DNA of 48,160 bases, from assembly GCF_026627505.1 (NCBI RefSeq), contig NZ_JAPNLK010000065.1, positions 1 to 48,160 of the forward strand, written 5' to 3'. The position numbers and the translations under genes were made by a program. Below, piece by piece: positions 8,681 to 16,336 of the stretch. Within the stretch, counting starts at the first letter, position 1; every line of letters begins with the position of its first letter. The stretch comes from Streptomyces sp. H27-H5. Its GTDB lineage: Bacteria > Actinomycetota > Actinomycetes > Streptomycetales > Streptomycetaceae. The notes below the pieces were generated by a model, which saw only the letters and a list, made by a program, of their open reading frames with translations, did not search any database and was not told the origin of the DNA.

Positions 8681-9672
8681 CCGGCCCCCTGCTCCTGAAC
8701 ACCGCCGGGGAACTGCACGGCCTCGCCCGCCCCGGCCGCCGCGCCGTCGTCATGACCATGGGCGCCCTGCACGACGGCCACGCCTCCCTGATCCGCACGG
8801 CCCGCGACCTCGCCGGCGCCGACGGCCAGGTCGTCGTCACCGTCTTCGTGAACCCCCTCCAGTTCGGGGCGAACGAGGACCTCGACCGCTACCCCCGCAC
8901 CCTGGACGCCGACCTGCGCATCGCCGCCCACGCCGGCGCCGACGCGGTGTTCGCCCCGGCCGCGGACGAGGTCTACCCGGGCGGCGACCCCCAGGTCCGG
9001 ATCACCGCCGGCCCCATGGGCGGCCGCCTCGAAGGCGCCACCCGCCCCGGCCACTTCGACGGCATGCTGACCGTCGTCGCGAAGCTGCTCCACCTCACCC
9101 GCCCCGACCTGGCCCTCTTCGGCCAGAAGGACGCCCAGCAACTGGCCCTGATCCGGCGCATGGTGACCGACCTGAACTTCCCCGTCGAGGTGGTCGGCGT
9201 ACCCACCGCCCGCGAGGACGACGGCCTCGCGCTGTCCTCCCGCAACCGCTACCTCTCCCCGGCGGAACGCCGCACGGCCCTCGCCCTGTCCCGCGCCCTG
9301 TTCGCGGGCCGCGACCGCCTCGCCGCCCAGGCCGCGCTGCGCGCCCGCGCCGAGGCCTCCCCGGCCAGCGACGAACGCGCCACTGCCCTGGCCCGGCTCG
9401 GCGAGATCCGCGCCTCCGCCGACGCGCACGCCGTCTCCGCGGCCGGCTCCGGCCTGCCCGACGCCGTACGGTCCGCCGCCCGACACGTCCTGGAGGACGC
9501 GGGCCGGCACGACCCACCGCTGGCCCTGGACTACCTGGCGCTGGTCGACCCCCAGGACTTCACCGACATCGGCCCCGGGTTCACGGGACGGGCCGTGCTG
9601 GCCGTCGCCGCCAAGGTGGGCGCGACCCGGCTGATCGACAACATCCCATTGGAGTTCGGAGCACACTCGTGA
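8677..9672 (+). CDS. panC: Pantothenate synthetase (pantoate--beta-alanine ligase)
   Basis: PanC joins pantoate and beta-alanine with ATP to give pantothenate, the precursor of CoA. The 331-residue protein shows the HxGH-type ATP motif (TMGALHDGHASL, H32 and H35), the pantoate-binding FVNPLQFG segment, FGQKDAQQ and the late LSSRNRYLSP motif. It is slightly longer than usual because of an Ala/Arg-rich insert near residues 215-235. It starts in an ATGA overlap with the DUF2520 gene and ends in a GTGA overlap with nadB. Confidence 0.96.
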   Translation: MTGPLLLNTAGELHGLARPGRRAVVMTMGALHDGHASLIRTARDLAGADGQVVVTVFVNPLQFGANEDLDRYPRTLDADLRIAAHAGADAVFAPAADEVYPGGDPQVRITAGPMGGRLEGATRPGHFDGMLTVVAKLLHLTRPDLALFGQKDAQQLALIRRMVTDLNFPVEVVGVPTAREDDGLALSSRNRYLSPAERRTALALSRALFAGRDRLAAQAALRARAEASPASDERATALARLGEIRASADAHAVSAAGSGLPDAVRSAARHVLEDAGRHDPPLALDYLALVDPQDFTDIGPGFTGRAVLAVAAKVGATRLIDNIPLEFGAHS

Positions 9673-11399
9673 GCACTGGCAGAAGTGCCGCCGGCACCGG
9701 CATACGGCTGCACGCCCCCGCCCCCGGCTGGTCCCTCGACGCGGACGTCGTCGTCGTCGGCTCGGGCGTGGCGGGCCTGACGGTGGCGCTGCGCTGCGCC
9801 GCCGCCGGCCGCCGCACGGTCGTGGTCACCAAGGCCCGGCTCGACGACGGATCCACCCGCTGGGCCCAGGGCGGCATCGCCGCCGCCCTCGGCGACGGGG
9901 ACACCCCCGAGCAGCACCTGGACGACACCCTGGTGGCGGGCGCGGGCCTGTGCGACGAGGCCGCCGTCCGGCTGCTGGTCACCGAGGGGCCGGACGCCGT
10001 ACGACGCCTCATCTCGACCGGCGCCGTCTTCGACACCTCGGCCGAGACCGGGGAGATAGAGCTGACGCGGGAGGGCGGCCACCACCGCCGCCGGATCGCG
10101 CACGCCGGCGGCGACGCCACCGGCGCCGAGATCTCCCGGGCCCTCGTGGAGGCCGTCCAGGACGCGGGCATCGAGACCGTCGAGAACGCGCTCGTCCTGG
10201 ACCTGCTCCAGGACGCCGAGGGCCGCACCGCCGGCGTCACCCTGCACGTCATGGGCGAGGGGCAGCACGACGGCGTGGGCGCCGTCCACGCCCCCGCCGT
10301 GATCCTCGCGACCGGCGGCATGGGCCAGGTCTTCTCGGCCACCACCAACCCGTCCGTGTCCACGGGCGACGGGGTGGCCCTCGCGCTGCGCGCCGGCGCC
10401 GAGGTCTCCGACCTCGAATTCGTCCAGTTCCACCCGACGGTGCTGTTCCTCGGCGCCGACGCCGAGGGACAACAGCCGCTGGTCTCCGAGGCCGTCCGCG
10501 GCGAGGGCGCCCACCTCGTCGACGCGGACGGCGTGCGCTTCATGGTCGGACAGCACGAACTGGCCGAACTCGCCCCCCGCGACATCGTCGCCAAGGGCAT
10601 CATGCGCCGCATGCAGGAACAGGGCACCCGGCACATGTACCTGGACGCCCGGCACTTCGGCGCCGAGATGTGGGAGCAGCGCTTCCCCACGATCCTCGCC
10701 GCCTGCCGCTCCCACGGCATCGACCCGGTCACCGAGCCCATCCCGGTCGCCCCGGCCGCGCACTACGCGTCGGGCGGCGTACGCACCGACCTGCACGGCC
10801 GCACCACGGTGCCCGGCCTGTACGCCTGCGGCGAGGTCGCCTGTACCGGCGTGCACGGCGCGAACCGGCTGGCCTCCAACTCCCTGCTGGAGGGCCTGGT
10901 CTTCGCCGAGCGGATCGCGGACGACATCGCCCGCCGGCCGCTCGCGGGCAACGGACCCGGCATCCCCGTGCCGGCCACCGGCCCGCTCCAGCCCGCCGAG
11001 GCCCGGTACGAGATCCAGCGCATCATGACGGACGGCGCGGGCGTGCTGCGCTCCGCGGAGTCCCTGGCCACGGCCGCCGCCGCCCTCGAAGACCTGTACG
11101 CGGCCGCCCTGAACAACCTCGATGCGCACGGCAAGACCGCCGAACCGGGCGTGGACACCTGGGAGGCCACGAACCTCCTGTGCGTGGCCCGGGTCCTGGT
11201 CGCCGCCGGCCGGCGCCGCGAGGAGACCCGCGGCTGCCACTGGCGCGAGGACCACCCCGACCGCGACGACGCCCACTGGCGCCGCCACCTGGTCGTCCGA
11301 CTGTCCGCGACCGAGAAGCGGGCGCTGGTCGTCACCCCCACCGACTCGGCGGACTTCCCGCCCGTTTCCCACCCCCTCAGCCAGGAGCAGCAAGCGTGA
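9669..11399 (+). CDS. nadB: L-aspartate oxidase
   Basis: NadB oxidises L-aspartate to iminoaspartate, the first step of de novo NAD synthesis, using FAD. The 576-residue protein has the dinucleotide-binding VVVGSGVAGL near residue 30, RWAQGGIAAA, the FQFHPT-type QFHPTVLF, EAVRGEGAHL, and the FAD-binding ACGEVACTGVHGANRLASNS. The C-terminal helical domain follows. The GTG start overlaps the panC stop and its own stop overlaps the nadC start, so the block is co-translated. The next-step enzyme NadA is not encoded in the window. Confidence 0.96.
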   Translation: MSTGRSAAGTGIRLHAPAPGWSLDADVVVVGSGVAGLTVALRCAAAGRRTVVVTKARLDDGSTRWAQGGIAAALGDGDTPEQHLDDTLVAGAGLCDEAAVRLLVTEGPDAVRRLISTGAVFDTSAETGEIELTREGGHHRRRIAHAGGDATGAEISRALVEAVQDAGIETVENALVLDLLQDAEGRTAGVTLHVMGEGQHDGVGAVHAPAVILATGGMGQVFSATTNPSVSTGDGVALALRAGAEVSDLEFVQFHPTVLFLGADAEGQQPLVSEAVRGEGAHLVDADGVRFMVGQHELAELAPRDIVAKGIMRRMQEQGTRHMYLDARHFGAEMWEQRFPTILAACRSHGIDPVTEPIPVAPAAHYASGGVRTDLHGRTTVPGLYACGEVACTGVHGANRLASNSLLEGLVFAERIADDIARRPLAGNGPGIPVPATGPLQPAEARYEIQRIMTDGAGVLRSAESLATAAAALEDLYAAALNNLDAHGKTAEPGVDTWEATNLLCVARVLVAAGRRREETRGCHWREDHPDRDDAHWRRHLVVRLSATEKRALVVTPTDSADFPPVSHPLSQEQQA

Positions 11400-12397
11400 G
11401 CACGCACGAGCACGAAGACACCGACCGCACCGCGCACGACGAACTGCCCCTCCTGGGACAGGCCGAGGGCGGCTGCGGCGACGACTGCGCCTGCGGTGAC
11501 GGCGAGGAGTCCGGCCTGGACCCGGCGCTCGCCGAGCTCCTCGCGGACGCCGGGCTGGACCCGATCGAGGTCGAGGACATCGCGCACATGGCGCTGTCCG
11601 AGGACCTCGACGGCGGGGTCGACGTCACCACCGTCGCCACCGTGCCCGAGGACGCCGAGGCCGTCGCGGACTTCATCGCCCGCGAGGACGGCGTCGTGGC
11701 CGGCCTGCGGATCGCCGAGGCCGTGTTCTCGGTGGTCTGCACCGAGGCGTTCGAGGTCGAGCGGCACGCCGAGGACGGCGACACCGTCAAGGCGGGCGAG
11801 GTGCTGCTGTCCGTCCGCGCCCGTACCCGCGACCTGCTCACGGCCGAGCGCAGCGCCCTGAACATCCTGTGCCGGCTGTCGGGCATCGCGACCGCCACCC
11901 GCCGCTGGGCCGACGTCCTGGACGGCACGTCCGCGAAGGTCCGCGACACCCGCAAGACCACTCCGGGCCTGCGCGCGCTGGAGAAGTACGCGGTCCGCTG
12001 CGGCGGCGGCGTCAACCACCGCATGTCGCTGTCGGACGCGGCGCTGGTCAAGGACAACCACGTGGTCGCGGCGGGCGGCGTCGCCCAGGCGTTCACGGCC
12101 GTCCGCGAGGCCTTCCCCGACGTCCCGATCGAGGTCGAGGTCGACACCCTCGCGCAGATCGGCGAGGTCCTGGACGCGGGCGCCGACCTGATCCTGCTGG
12201 ACAACTTCACCGTCGAGCAGACCGCCGAGGCCGTCGCGCTGGTCGCCGGCCGCGCCGTCCTGGAGTCCTCCGGCCGGCTGACCCTGGACACCGCCCGCGC
12301 CTACGCCGAGACCGGCGTGAACTACCTCGCCGTCGGCGGGCTCACCCACTCCTCGCCGATCCTGGACATCGGCCTCGACCTCCGCGAGGCGGTGTAA
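11396..12397 (+). CDS. nadC: Quinolinate phosphoribosyltransferase (nicotinate-nucleotide pyrophosphorylase)
   Basis: NadC converts quinolinate and PRPP to nicotinate mononucleotide. The 333-residue protein has the family core: SEDLDGGVDVT, the RDTRKTTPGLR motif, KYAVRCGGGVNHR, LVKDNH and the late LDNF and GGLTHS segments. It begins in a GTGA overlap with nadB. Unusually for NadC, about 45 residues precede the core, with an acidic cysteine cluster (GGCGDDCACGDGEE, about residues 24-37) that is not part of the catalytic fold. CoaX starts 3 bp after its stop. Confidence 0.95.
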   Translation: MSTHEHEDTDRTAHDELPLLGQAEGGCGDDCACGDGEESGLDPALAELLADAGLDPIEVEDIAHMALSEDLDGGVDVTTVATVPEDAEAVADFIAREDGVVAGLRIAEAVFSVVCTEAFEVERHAEDGDTVKAGEVLLSVRARTRDLLTAERSALNILCRLSGIATATRRWADVLDGTSAKVRDTRKTTPGLRALEKYAVRCGGGVNHRMSLSDAALVKDNHVVAAGGVAQAFTAVREAFPDVPIEVEVDTLAQIGEVLDAGADLILLDNFTVEQTAEAVALVAGRAVLESSGRLTLDTARAYAETGVNYLAVGGLTHSSPILDIGLDLREAV

Positions 12398-12400
12398 CCG

Positions 12401-13210
12401 ATGCTCCTCACCATCGACGTGGGCAACACCCACACGGTGCTGGGCCTGTTCGACGGTGACGAGATCGTCGAGCACTGGCGCATCTCCACCGACCCGCGCA
12501 GGACGGCCGACGAGATGGCCGTCCTGATGCAGGGCCTGATGGGCATGCACCCGATGCTCGGCACCGAGCTGGGCGACGGCATCCACGGCATCGCGATCTG
12601 TTCGACGGTCCCCTCGGTGCTGCACGAACTGCGCGAGGTCACCCGCCGCTACTACGGCGACGTGCCGGCCGTGCTGGTCGAGCCCGGCATCAAGACGGGC
12701 GTGCCGATCCTCATGGACAACCCGAAGGAGGTCGGCGCGGACCGCATCATCAACGCGGTCGCGGCCGTCGAGCTCTACGGCGGACCGGCGATCGTCGTCG
12801 ACTTCGGCACGGCCACCACCTTCGACGCGGTGTCCGCGAAGGGCGAGTACGTCGGCGGGGTGATCTCCCCGGGCATCGAGATCTCGATGGAGGCCCTCGG
12901 CGTGCGCGGCGCCCAGCTCCGCAAGATCGAGCTGGCCCGCCCGCGCAACGTCATCGGCAAGTCCACGGTCGAGGCGATGCAGTCGGGCGTGGTCTACGGG
13001 TTCGCCGGCCAGGTCGACGGGATCGTGAACCGGATGGCCAAGGAGCTCGCCGGCCCCACCGGCGACCCGGACGACGTCCGCGTGATCGCCACCGGCGGCC
13101 TGGCGCCGATCGTCCTCGGCGAGGCCTCGGTGATCGACGACCACGAGCCCTGGCTGACGTTGATCGGGCTGCGGCTGGTCTACGAGCGCAACGCGCCCAA
13201 CTTCGAGTGA
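12401..13210 (+). CDS. coaX: Type III pantothenate kinase
   Basis: CoaX phosphorylates pantothenate, the committed step to CoA, so it uses the product of panC in the same operon. The 269-residue protein has the ASKHA-fold phosphate loop DVGNTHT (from D6), the GADRI motif, the catalytic segment VDFGTATTFD and the late ATGGLAP. It starts 3 bp after the nadC stop. It is the last gene of the operon, followed by a terminator 25 bp downstream. Confidence 0.96.
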   Translation: MLLTIDVGNTHTVLGLFDGDEIVEHWRISTDPRRTADEMAVLMQGLMGMHPMLGTELGDGIHGIAICSTVPSVLHELREVTRRYYGDVPAVLVEPGIKTGVPILMDNPKEVGADRIINAVAAVELYGGPAIVVDFGTATTFDAVSAKGEYVGGVISPGIEISMEALGVRGAQLRKIELARPRNVIGKSTVEAMQSGVVYGFAGQVDGIVNRMAKELAGPTGDPDDVRVIATGGLAPIVLGEASVIDDHEPWLTLIGLRLVYERNAPNFE

Positions 13211-13235
13211 ACGCGCGGCGCGACGACGCGTGACG

Positions 13236-13266
13236 AAAGGCCCCCGCCCACCCGGCCGGGGCCTTT
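13236..13266 (+). terminator. Hairpin terminator after coaX
   Basis: Arms AAAGGCCCC and GGGGCCTTT form a perfect 9-bp stem with a 13-nt loop. The TTT at the end of the stem is the only U tract, as is common in Streptomyces. Confidence 0.75.
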
Positions 13267-13408
13267 CCCGTCGCCCCTCGCGGCCCCGCGCCGTCCTTCC
13301 TCGTCGCGGCGCTTCACCGGCCGTCACGCTGACGCGTCGGGTTCAACCTGATGCATTAGCTTTGTCGGCGTCGGACGCACGTGTTTGCGACGCTCCAGGA
13401 TGGTCCAA

Positions 13409-14161
13409 ATGCCCCGTGAATCACCGTACTTGCAGGTGGTCGACGCCCTTCGGGCCCGTATCGAGGCGGGCGAGTGGGAGGTCGGCGACAAGCTCCCCTC
13501 GCGGTCGCGGTTCGCCGCCGAGTACTCCGTCGGACAGAGCGTCACCCAACGCGCCCTGGAACGGCTGATCATCGAGGGCCTCCTCGAAGGCCGCGCCGGA
13601 TCCGGGACGTTCGTGCGCACCCCGCGCCGCCGGATGCGCATGGTGCGCACCCGCCGCCGCGTACCGAACTCGGGCAACGCCTTCCGCGCCGAGGCCCTCG
13701 AACACGGCTTCGCGGCCTCCTGGGACGCCCGGACCGTCGCCCACACCCCGGCCCCCGACCACATCGCGGCCCGCCTCGCCATCGCCCCCGGCGACCCGTG
13801 CGTGATGACCCGCTACGAGTTCATGGCCGACGGCAGTCCCGCCGAACTGTCCCAGTCCTGGGAGCCGATGGCCCTCACCGCAGACACCCCGGTCGTCCTG
13901 CCGGAGGACGGGGAGATGCGCGGGGCCGGCGTGGTCGCGCGCATGCGGTCCATCGGCATCACGGTCGCCTCGGTGCTGGAGATACCGCGTCCGTCGCGCG
14001 CCAACCAGGCACAGGCCAACCTGCTGGGCATCAGCGTCGGCTCGCTCATCACCGAGATCGAGCGCACGTACCTGGACTCGGACGGCCGCCCGGTGGAGAC
14101 CGCCGACCTGGTCATCCCCGATTCCCGGTACGAGATCGCGTACGCGTTTCCGATCGAGTGA
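13409..14161 (+). CDS. GntR-family regulator (HutC/UTRA type)
   Basis: The 250-residue protein has an N-terminal GntR winged helix (PYLQVVDALRARI, then SVTQRALERLIIEGLLEG, about residues 6-70) and a C-terminal UTRA-like ligand domain (R-Y-E-F near 134 and ITEIERTYLDSDGRP near 215). The ligand is not predictable. The ATG at 13409 is chosen because AGGA lies 8 bp upstream; earlier in-frame starts lack a site. It precedes the small DUF397 gene by 98 bp on the same strand. Confidence 0.88.
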   Translation: MPRESPYLQVVDALRARIEAGEWEVGDKLPSRSRFAAEYSVGQSVTQRALERLIIEGLLEGRAGSGTFVRTPRRRMRMVRTRRRVPNSGNAFRAEALEHGFAASWDARTVAHTPAPDHIAARLAIAPGDPCVMTRYEFMADGSPAELSQSWEPMALTADTPVVLPEDGEMRGAGVVARMRSIGITVASVLEIPRPSRANQAQANLLGISVGSLITEIERTYLDSDGRPVETADLVIPDSRYEIAYAFPIE

Positions 14162-14259
14162 GCGGGAACTTCCACGGAAATGGCCGAAGTGTGCCCCGGC
14201 GGGGGTTACGGTCGGCCCACGACAGGCACCGTGACCCCGTTTCCGTCGGAGGAGACACC

Positions 14260-14457
14260 ATGACCACGACCGCTCGCCCCACCTGGCAGAAGTCGTCCCA
14301 CTGCGACGACGGCGTCAACTGCGTGTACGTCTCCGCCGCCCCCGGCACCCTGGTCCGGGTGGCCGACCGCTCGGACCCCGCCCACCTCGTGATGGCCACG
14401 ACGCACGCCGCCTGGGCCGCGTTCCTGGACGGCGTCAAGGCGGACGCCGAGGGCTGA
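14260..14457 (+). CDS. DUF397 protein
   Basis: The 65-residue protein matches the DUF397 pattern: WQKSSHCDD, C-V-Y-V, VRVADRSDP and a final AWAAFLDGVK. DUF397 proteins are abundant in Streptomyces, nearly always encoded beside an XRE regulator of the DUF5753 type, with which they control development or antibiotic genes (WhiJ- and BldB-type loci). The ATG has GGAGGA at ideal spacing. Here the only adjacent regulator is a GntR protein, so this copy is an orphan or an unusual pair. Confidence 0.85.
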   Translation: MTTTARPTWQKSSHCDDGVNCVYVSAAPGTLVRVADRSDPAHLVMATTHAAWAAFLDGVKADAEG

Positions 14458-14484
14458 GGCCGCAGGACGCGCCCCGGGCCCGCC

Positions 14485-14547
14485 AGGCCGTCTCTTTCGG
14501 ATCTTGCCGGGCGCCGCGGCCCCGGCAAGATCCGAAAGAGACGGCCT
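14485..14547. repeat. Perfect 27-bp inverted repeat with 9-bp loop
   Basis: The left arm 14485-14511 begins AGGCCGTCTCTTTCGG and the right arm 14521-14547 is its exact reverse complement. The loop is CGCCGCGGC. It lies between convergent genes and its right arm provides the first two bases of the regulator's TAG stop codon. It would act as a strong bidirectional terminator, but the AT-richer interior and length also fit a MITE or insertion-sequence remnant. Confidence 0.85.
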
Positions 14548-14857
14548 AATGCCCCGCGATGGCCCGCAGGGCATCCAGGTGGCGCCGGTAGACGGTCCGC
14601 CCCTCCGGGGTCAGCGAGAGCCACGTCCGCGGGCGGCGGGCCACCCGGCCCTTGGCGACGGCCACCAGGCCCGCCTCCTCCAGCGCCGCCACCTGCTTGG
14701 ACAGCACCGAGTCGGACACCTCCACGAGGTCGCGCACGAAACCGAACTCGGCCTTGTCGACCGCGGCCAGCGCCGCCGTCACCGACAGCCGCACGGGCGC
14801 GTTCAACAGCGGCGCGAGCCCGTGCCGGGGATGGGCGCCCTGCTTCTCCGTGCTCAC
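14546..14857 (-). CDS. Winged-helix regulator (MarR/ArsR-like, 103 aa)
   Basis: The 103-residue protein is a single winged helix: APVRLSVTAALAAVDKAEF, recognition region SVLSKQVAALEEAGLV, wing KGRVARRPRTWLSLT, and a final helix. It belongs to the short one-domain regulators often annotated as transcriptional regulator/winged-helix DNA-binding protein. Its GTG start overlaps the stop of the upstream four-helix membrane protein gene (GTGA), so the two are co-translated and likely functionally paired. Its stop lies in the inverted repeat at 14485-14547. Confidence 0.83.
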   Translation of the reverse strand: MSTEKQGAHPRHGLAPLLNAPVRLSVTAALAAVDKAEFGFVRDLVEVSDSVLSKQVAALEEAGLVAVAKGRVARRPRTWLSLTPEGRTVYRRHLDALRAIAGH

Positions 14858-15249
14858 GCGGCCCGCCTCTCGGTCATCGCGCCCACGGCGGCGGGCAGCG
14901 CGCACGCCACCGCGGCCACGACCGTGAACGCCGGGTCGTCCCGGAAGACCCCGGTGCCCAGCACCACGGCCGCCCCGAACACCGCGCCCCAGGTACCGAT
15001 GACCAGCCCGTGCTTGAGGCCGAACCCGCGCCGGACCACCCGCTGCCGCGCCGCGTACACGCTCAGCCCGCCGACGAGCAGCGTGTTGGCCAGCGTGAAG
15101 ACGACGGCCTGACCGGCCCCGTGCCAGAGGAGGGACACCGGTACGAGGACCAACTGCCCCACCGCGAACACCCACAGGTAGCGCGCGTACCAGCCACTGC
15201 TCAGCAGCGCCGCCGTCTCCATCCGCTTGGCCTCGGCGTACTCGCTCAC
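14854..15249 (-). CDS. Four-helix membrane protein paired with a winged-helix regulator
   Basis: The 131-residue protein has four predicted membrane helices (about residues 24-44, 47-67, 80-100 and 105-125) and short charged ends. The GTG at 15249 is supported by GAGGGGG upstream; a longer in-frame start reads through the intergenic region. It is the first gene of a two-gene operon with the regulator. No catalytic motif is visible; it may be the regulator's sensor, sequestering partner or simply its target. Confidence 0.75.
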   Translation of the reverse strand: MSEYAEAKRMETAALLSSGWYARYLWVFAVGQLVLVPVSLLWHGAGQAVVFTLANTLLVGGLSVYAARQRVVRRGFGLKHGLVIGTWGAVFGAAVVLGTGVFRDDPAFTVVAAVACALPAAVGAMTERRAA

Positions 15250-15398
15250 GGTGTCCCCCTCGTGGCCGGCGGCGCCCGACGGCCGCCGCTTCCTTTCCAG
15301 AGTGGCGCGTACTTTCCACATTGGCACGTACCGATCCCGCCGCGCCGCAATCGCCCTAATTAAGGGGATTTAGTCCGATTAGCGCGTATCTTCGGCCC

Positions 15399-16016
15399 AT
15401 GCCCACGCCCTACGGATCCCGCGGCGGCATGGCGTTCAGTGCTGCCGAGCTGCACGTGCTCAGGCGCTCGCTCGCCCACGCCCTCCAGTCCTCCACGGCC
15501 TCGCTCGCGGCCGTCGAGGTCCAGGCCTGCCTTCGCCTCGCGGCGTCGGTGGACGACGCGGTCGCCGAGGCGGAGAGGCTCAGAGACTTCCTCCTCGCCG
15601 ACCTCGCCCGCTACAGAGACGCCCTGCCCGGCAGCCTCTCCGGCTATCTGGAGCTGCTCCAGGACGCCCTGGCCGCCGGCTACCAGCCGGTGCCCGATGA
15701 CCTCGCGGCCCTGCGGGCCCTGCGCCCCAACCCGCTCGCCGCCGCCGTGCTGGAGCGGGCCCAGTCGGTCGCCGAGCGCTCCGTGCGCCGCCGGCTGCGC
15801 ACGGCTCCCGCCCCCCGGACCCGCCTGCTGGCCCTCGCCGGCGGACGCGAGGACGAACGGGGCGGCGAACCGAAGCCCGCGCCGACCCCGGCCCCCGGGG
15901 AGCAGCCGCGCCCCGAGCGGGAGCGGCCCATTCCGACCCCCGGGGAGGTCTTCCCGCCCCGCCGGAAGCCCGCCGCGCCGGGCCGGCCCCCGGCGGACGG
16001 CCGCGCCGCCGGGTAG
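15399..16016 (+). CDS. Uncharacterised protein with helical N-terminus and Pro-rich tail
   Basis: The 205-residue protein has an Ala/Leu-rich helical region (about 10-140) and a C-terminal 60 residues rich in Pro, Arg and Glu that look disordered. No catalytic motif, signal peptide or membrane segment is visible. I do not recognise a named family. A TATCTT hexamer ends 6 bp before the ATG, so it is probably leaderless; ATG at 15429 is an alternative. It is divergent from the membrane-regulator pair and 13 bp ahead of a one-helix membrane protein. Confidence 0.75.
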   Translation: MPTPYGSRGGMAFSAAELHVLRRSLAHALQSSTASLAAVEVQACLRLAASVDDAVAEAERLRDFLLADLARYRDALPGSLSGYLELLQDALAAGYQPVPDDLAALRALRPNPLAAAVLERAQSVAERSVRRRLRTAPAPRTRLLALAGGREDERGGEPKPAPTPAPGEQPRPERERPIPTPGEVFPPRRKPAAPGRPPADGRAAG

Positions 16017-16017
16017 C

Positions 16018-16023
16018 TAGGCT
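16018..16023 (+). promoter_or_regulatory. Probable -10 (TAGGCT) of a leaderless small gene
   Basis: TAGGCT ends 6 bp before the ATG at 16030 and sits just after the stop codon of the preceding gene. The short spacing predicts a leaderless mRNA. Confidence 0.5.
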
Positions 16024-16029
16024 GGGGGC

Positions 16030-16197
16030 ATGGACTACGTTTCCGCGCTCGTGCCCCCCATCGTGATGGCCGCGTTCTTCATCGCTCTCGTCGTGACGAT
16101 CGTGAAGAGCCAGGGCGGTGCCAACAAGGCGAAGGAGGACGCGGCCGTGGACGCCGTGCTCGCCTCCGCCGAGGCCACCCGGCAGCCCGGGAAGTAA
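16030..16197 (+). CDS. 55-aa single-pass membrane protein
   Basis: This short gene encodes MDYVSALVPP, one hydrophobic helix (about residues 7-26) and a charged Ala-rich cytoplasmic tail ending RQPGK. All codons show the local G/C third-position preference. A TAGGCT -10 6 bp upstream supports the start, and a strong terminator 24 bp after the stop closes the unit. No function is known. Confidence 0.72.
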   Translation: MDYVSALVPPIVMAAFFIALVVTIVKSQGGANKAKEDAAVDAVLASAEATRQPGK

Positions 16198-16220
16198 CCC
16201 CGGGCGAAAGCCTCGGGGAC

Positions 16221-16258
16221 GGGCGTACGGCCTGCGGGCCGTACGCCCCATTTTGTTG
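16221..16258 (+). terminator. Rho-independent terminator
   Basis: A perfect 12-bp stem (GGGCGTACGGCC with GGCCGTACGCCC), a TGCG loop and a following CATTTTGTTG tract. It isolates the 55-aa gene from the BlaI-like gene. Confidence 0.9.
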
Positions 16259-16307
16259 CCCGACGCCGGTTCGTCGCGCGTTGCCGGCCGAATGGTCGGG
16301 CAATTCC

Positions 16308-16336
16308 GCACAACCCGCACTATCGTGCTGTTGTGC
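16308..16336. promoter_or_regulatory. Nested dyad over the blaI-like promoter and start codon
   Basis: Outer arms GCACAAC (16308-16314) and GTTGTGC (16330-16336) enclose an inner dyad, GCAC (16317-16320) and GTGC (16325-16328). The region contains the probable -10 TATCGT (16321-16326) and the GTG start at 16333. BlaI/CopY repressors bind ACA-TGT type dyads over their own promoter, so this is the likely autoregulatory operator. Confidence 0.6.

Noticed and set aside
8181..9668. A 490-codon extension upstream of nadB
   Set aside because: It overlaps the real DUF2520 and panC genes out of frame and is nearly all Pro/Arg. nadB starts at the GTG in the overlap at 9669.
13329..13357. Consensus promoter of the GntR gene (CTGACG, 17 bp, TGCATT)
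   Set aside because: Spacing is right but the -10 is poor and the imperfect CTGATGCATTAG symmetry is weak, so I did not list it as a feature.
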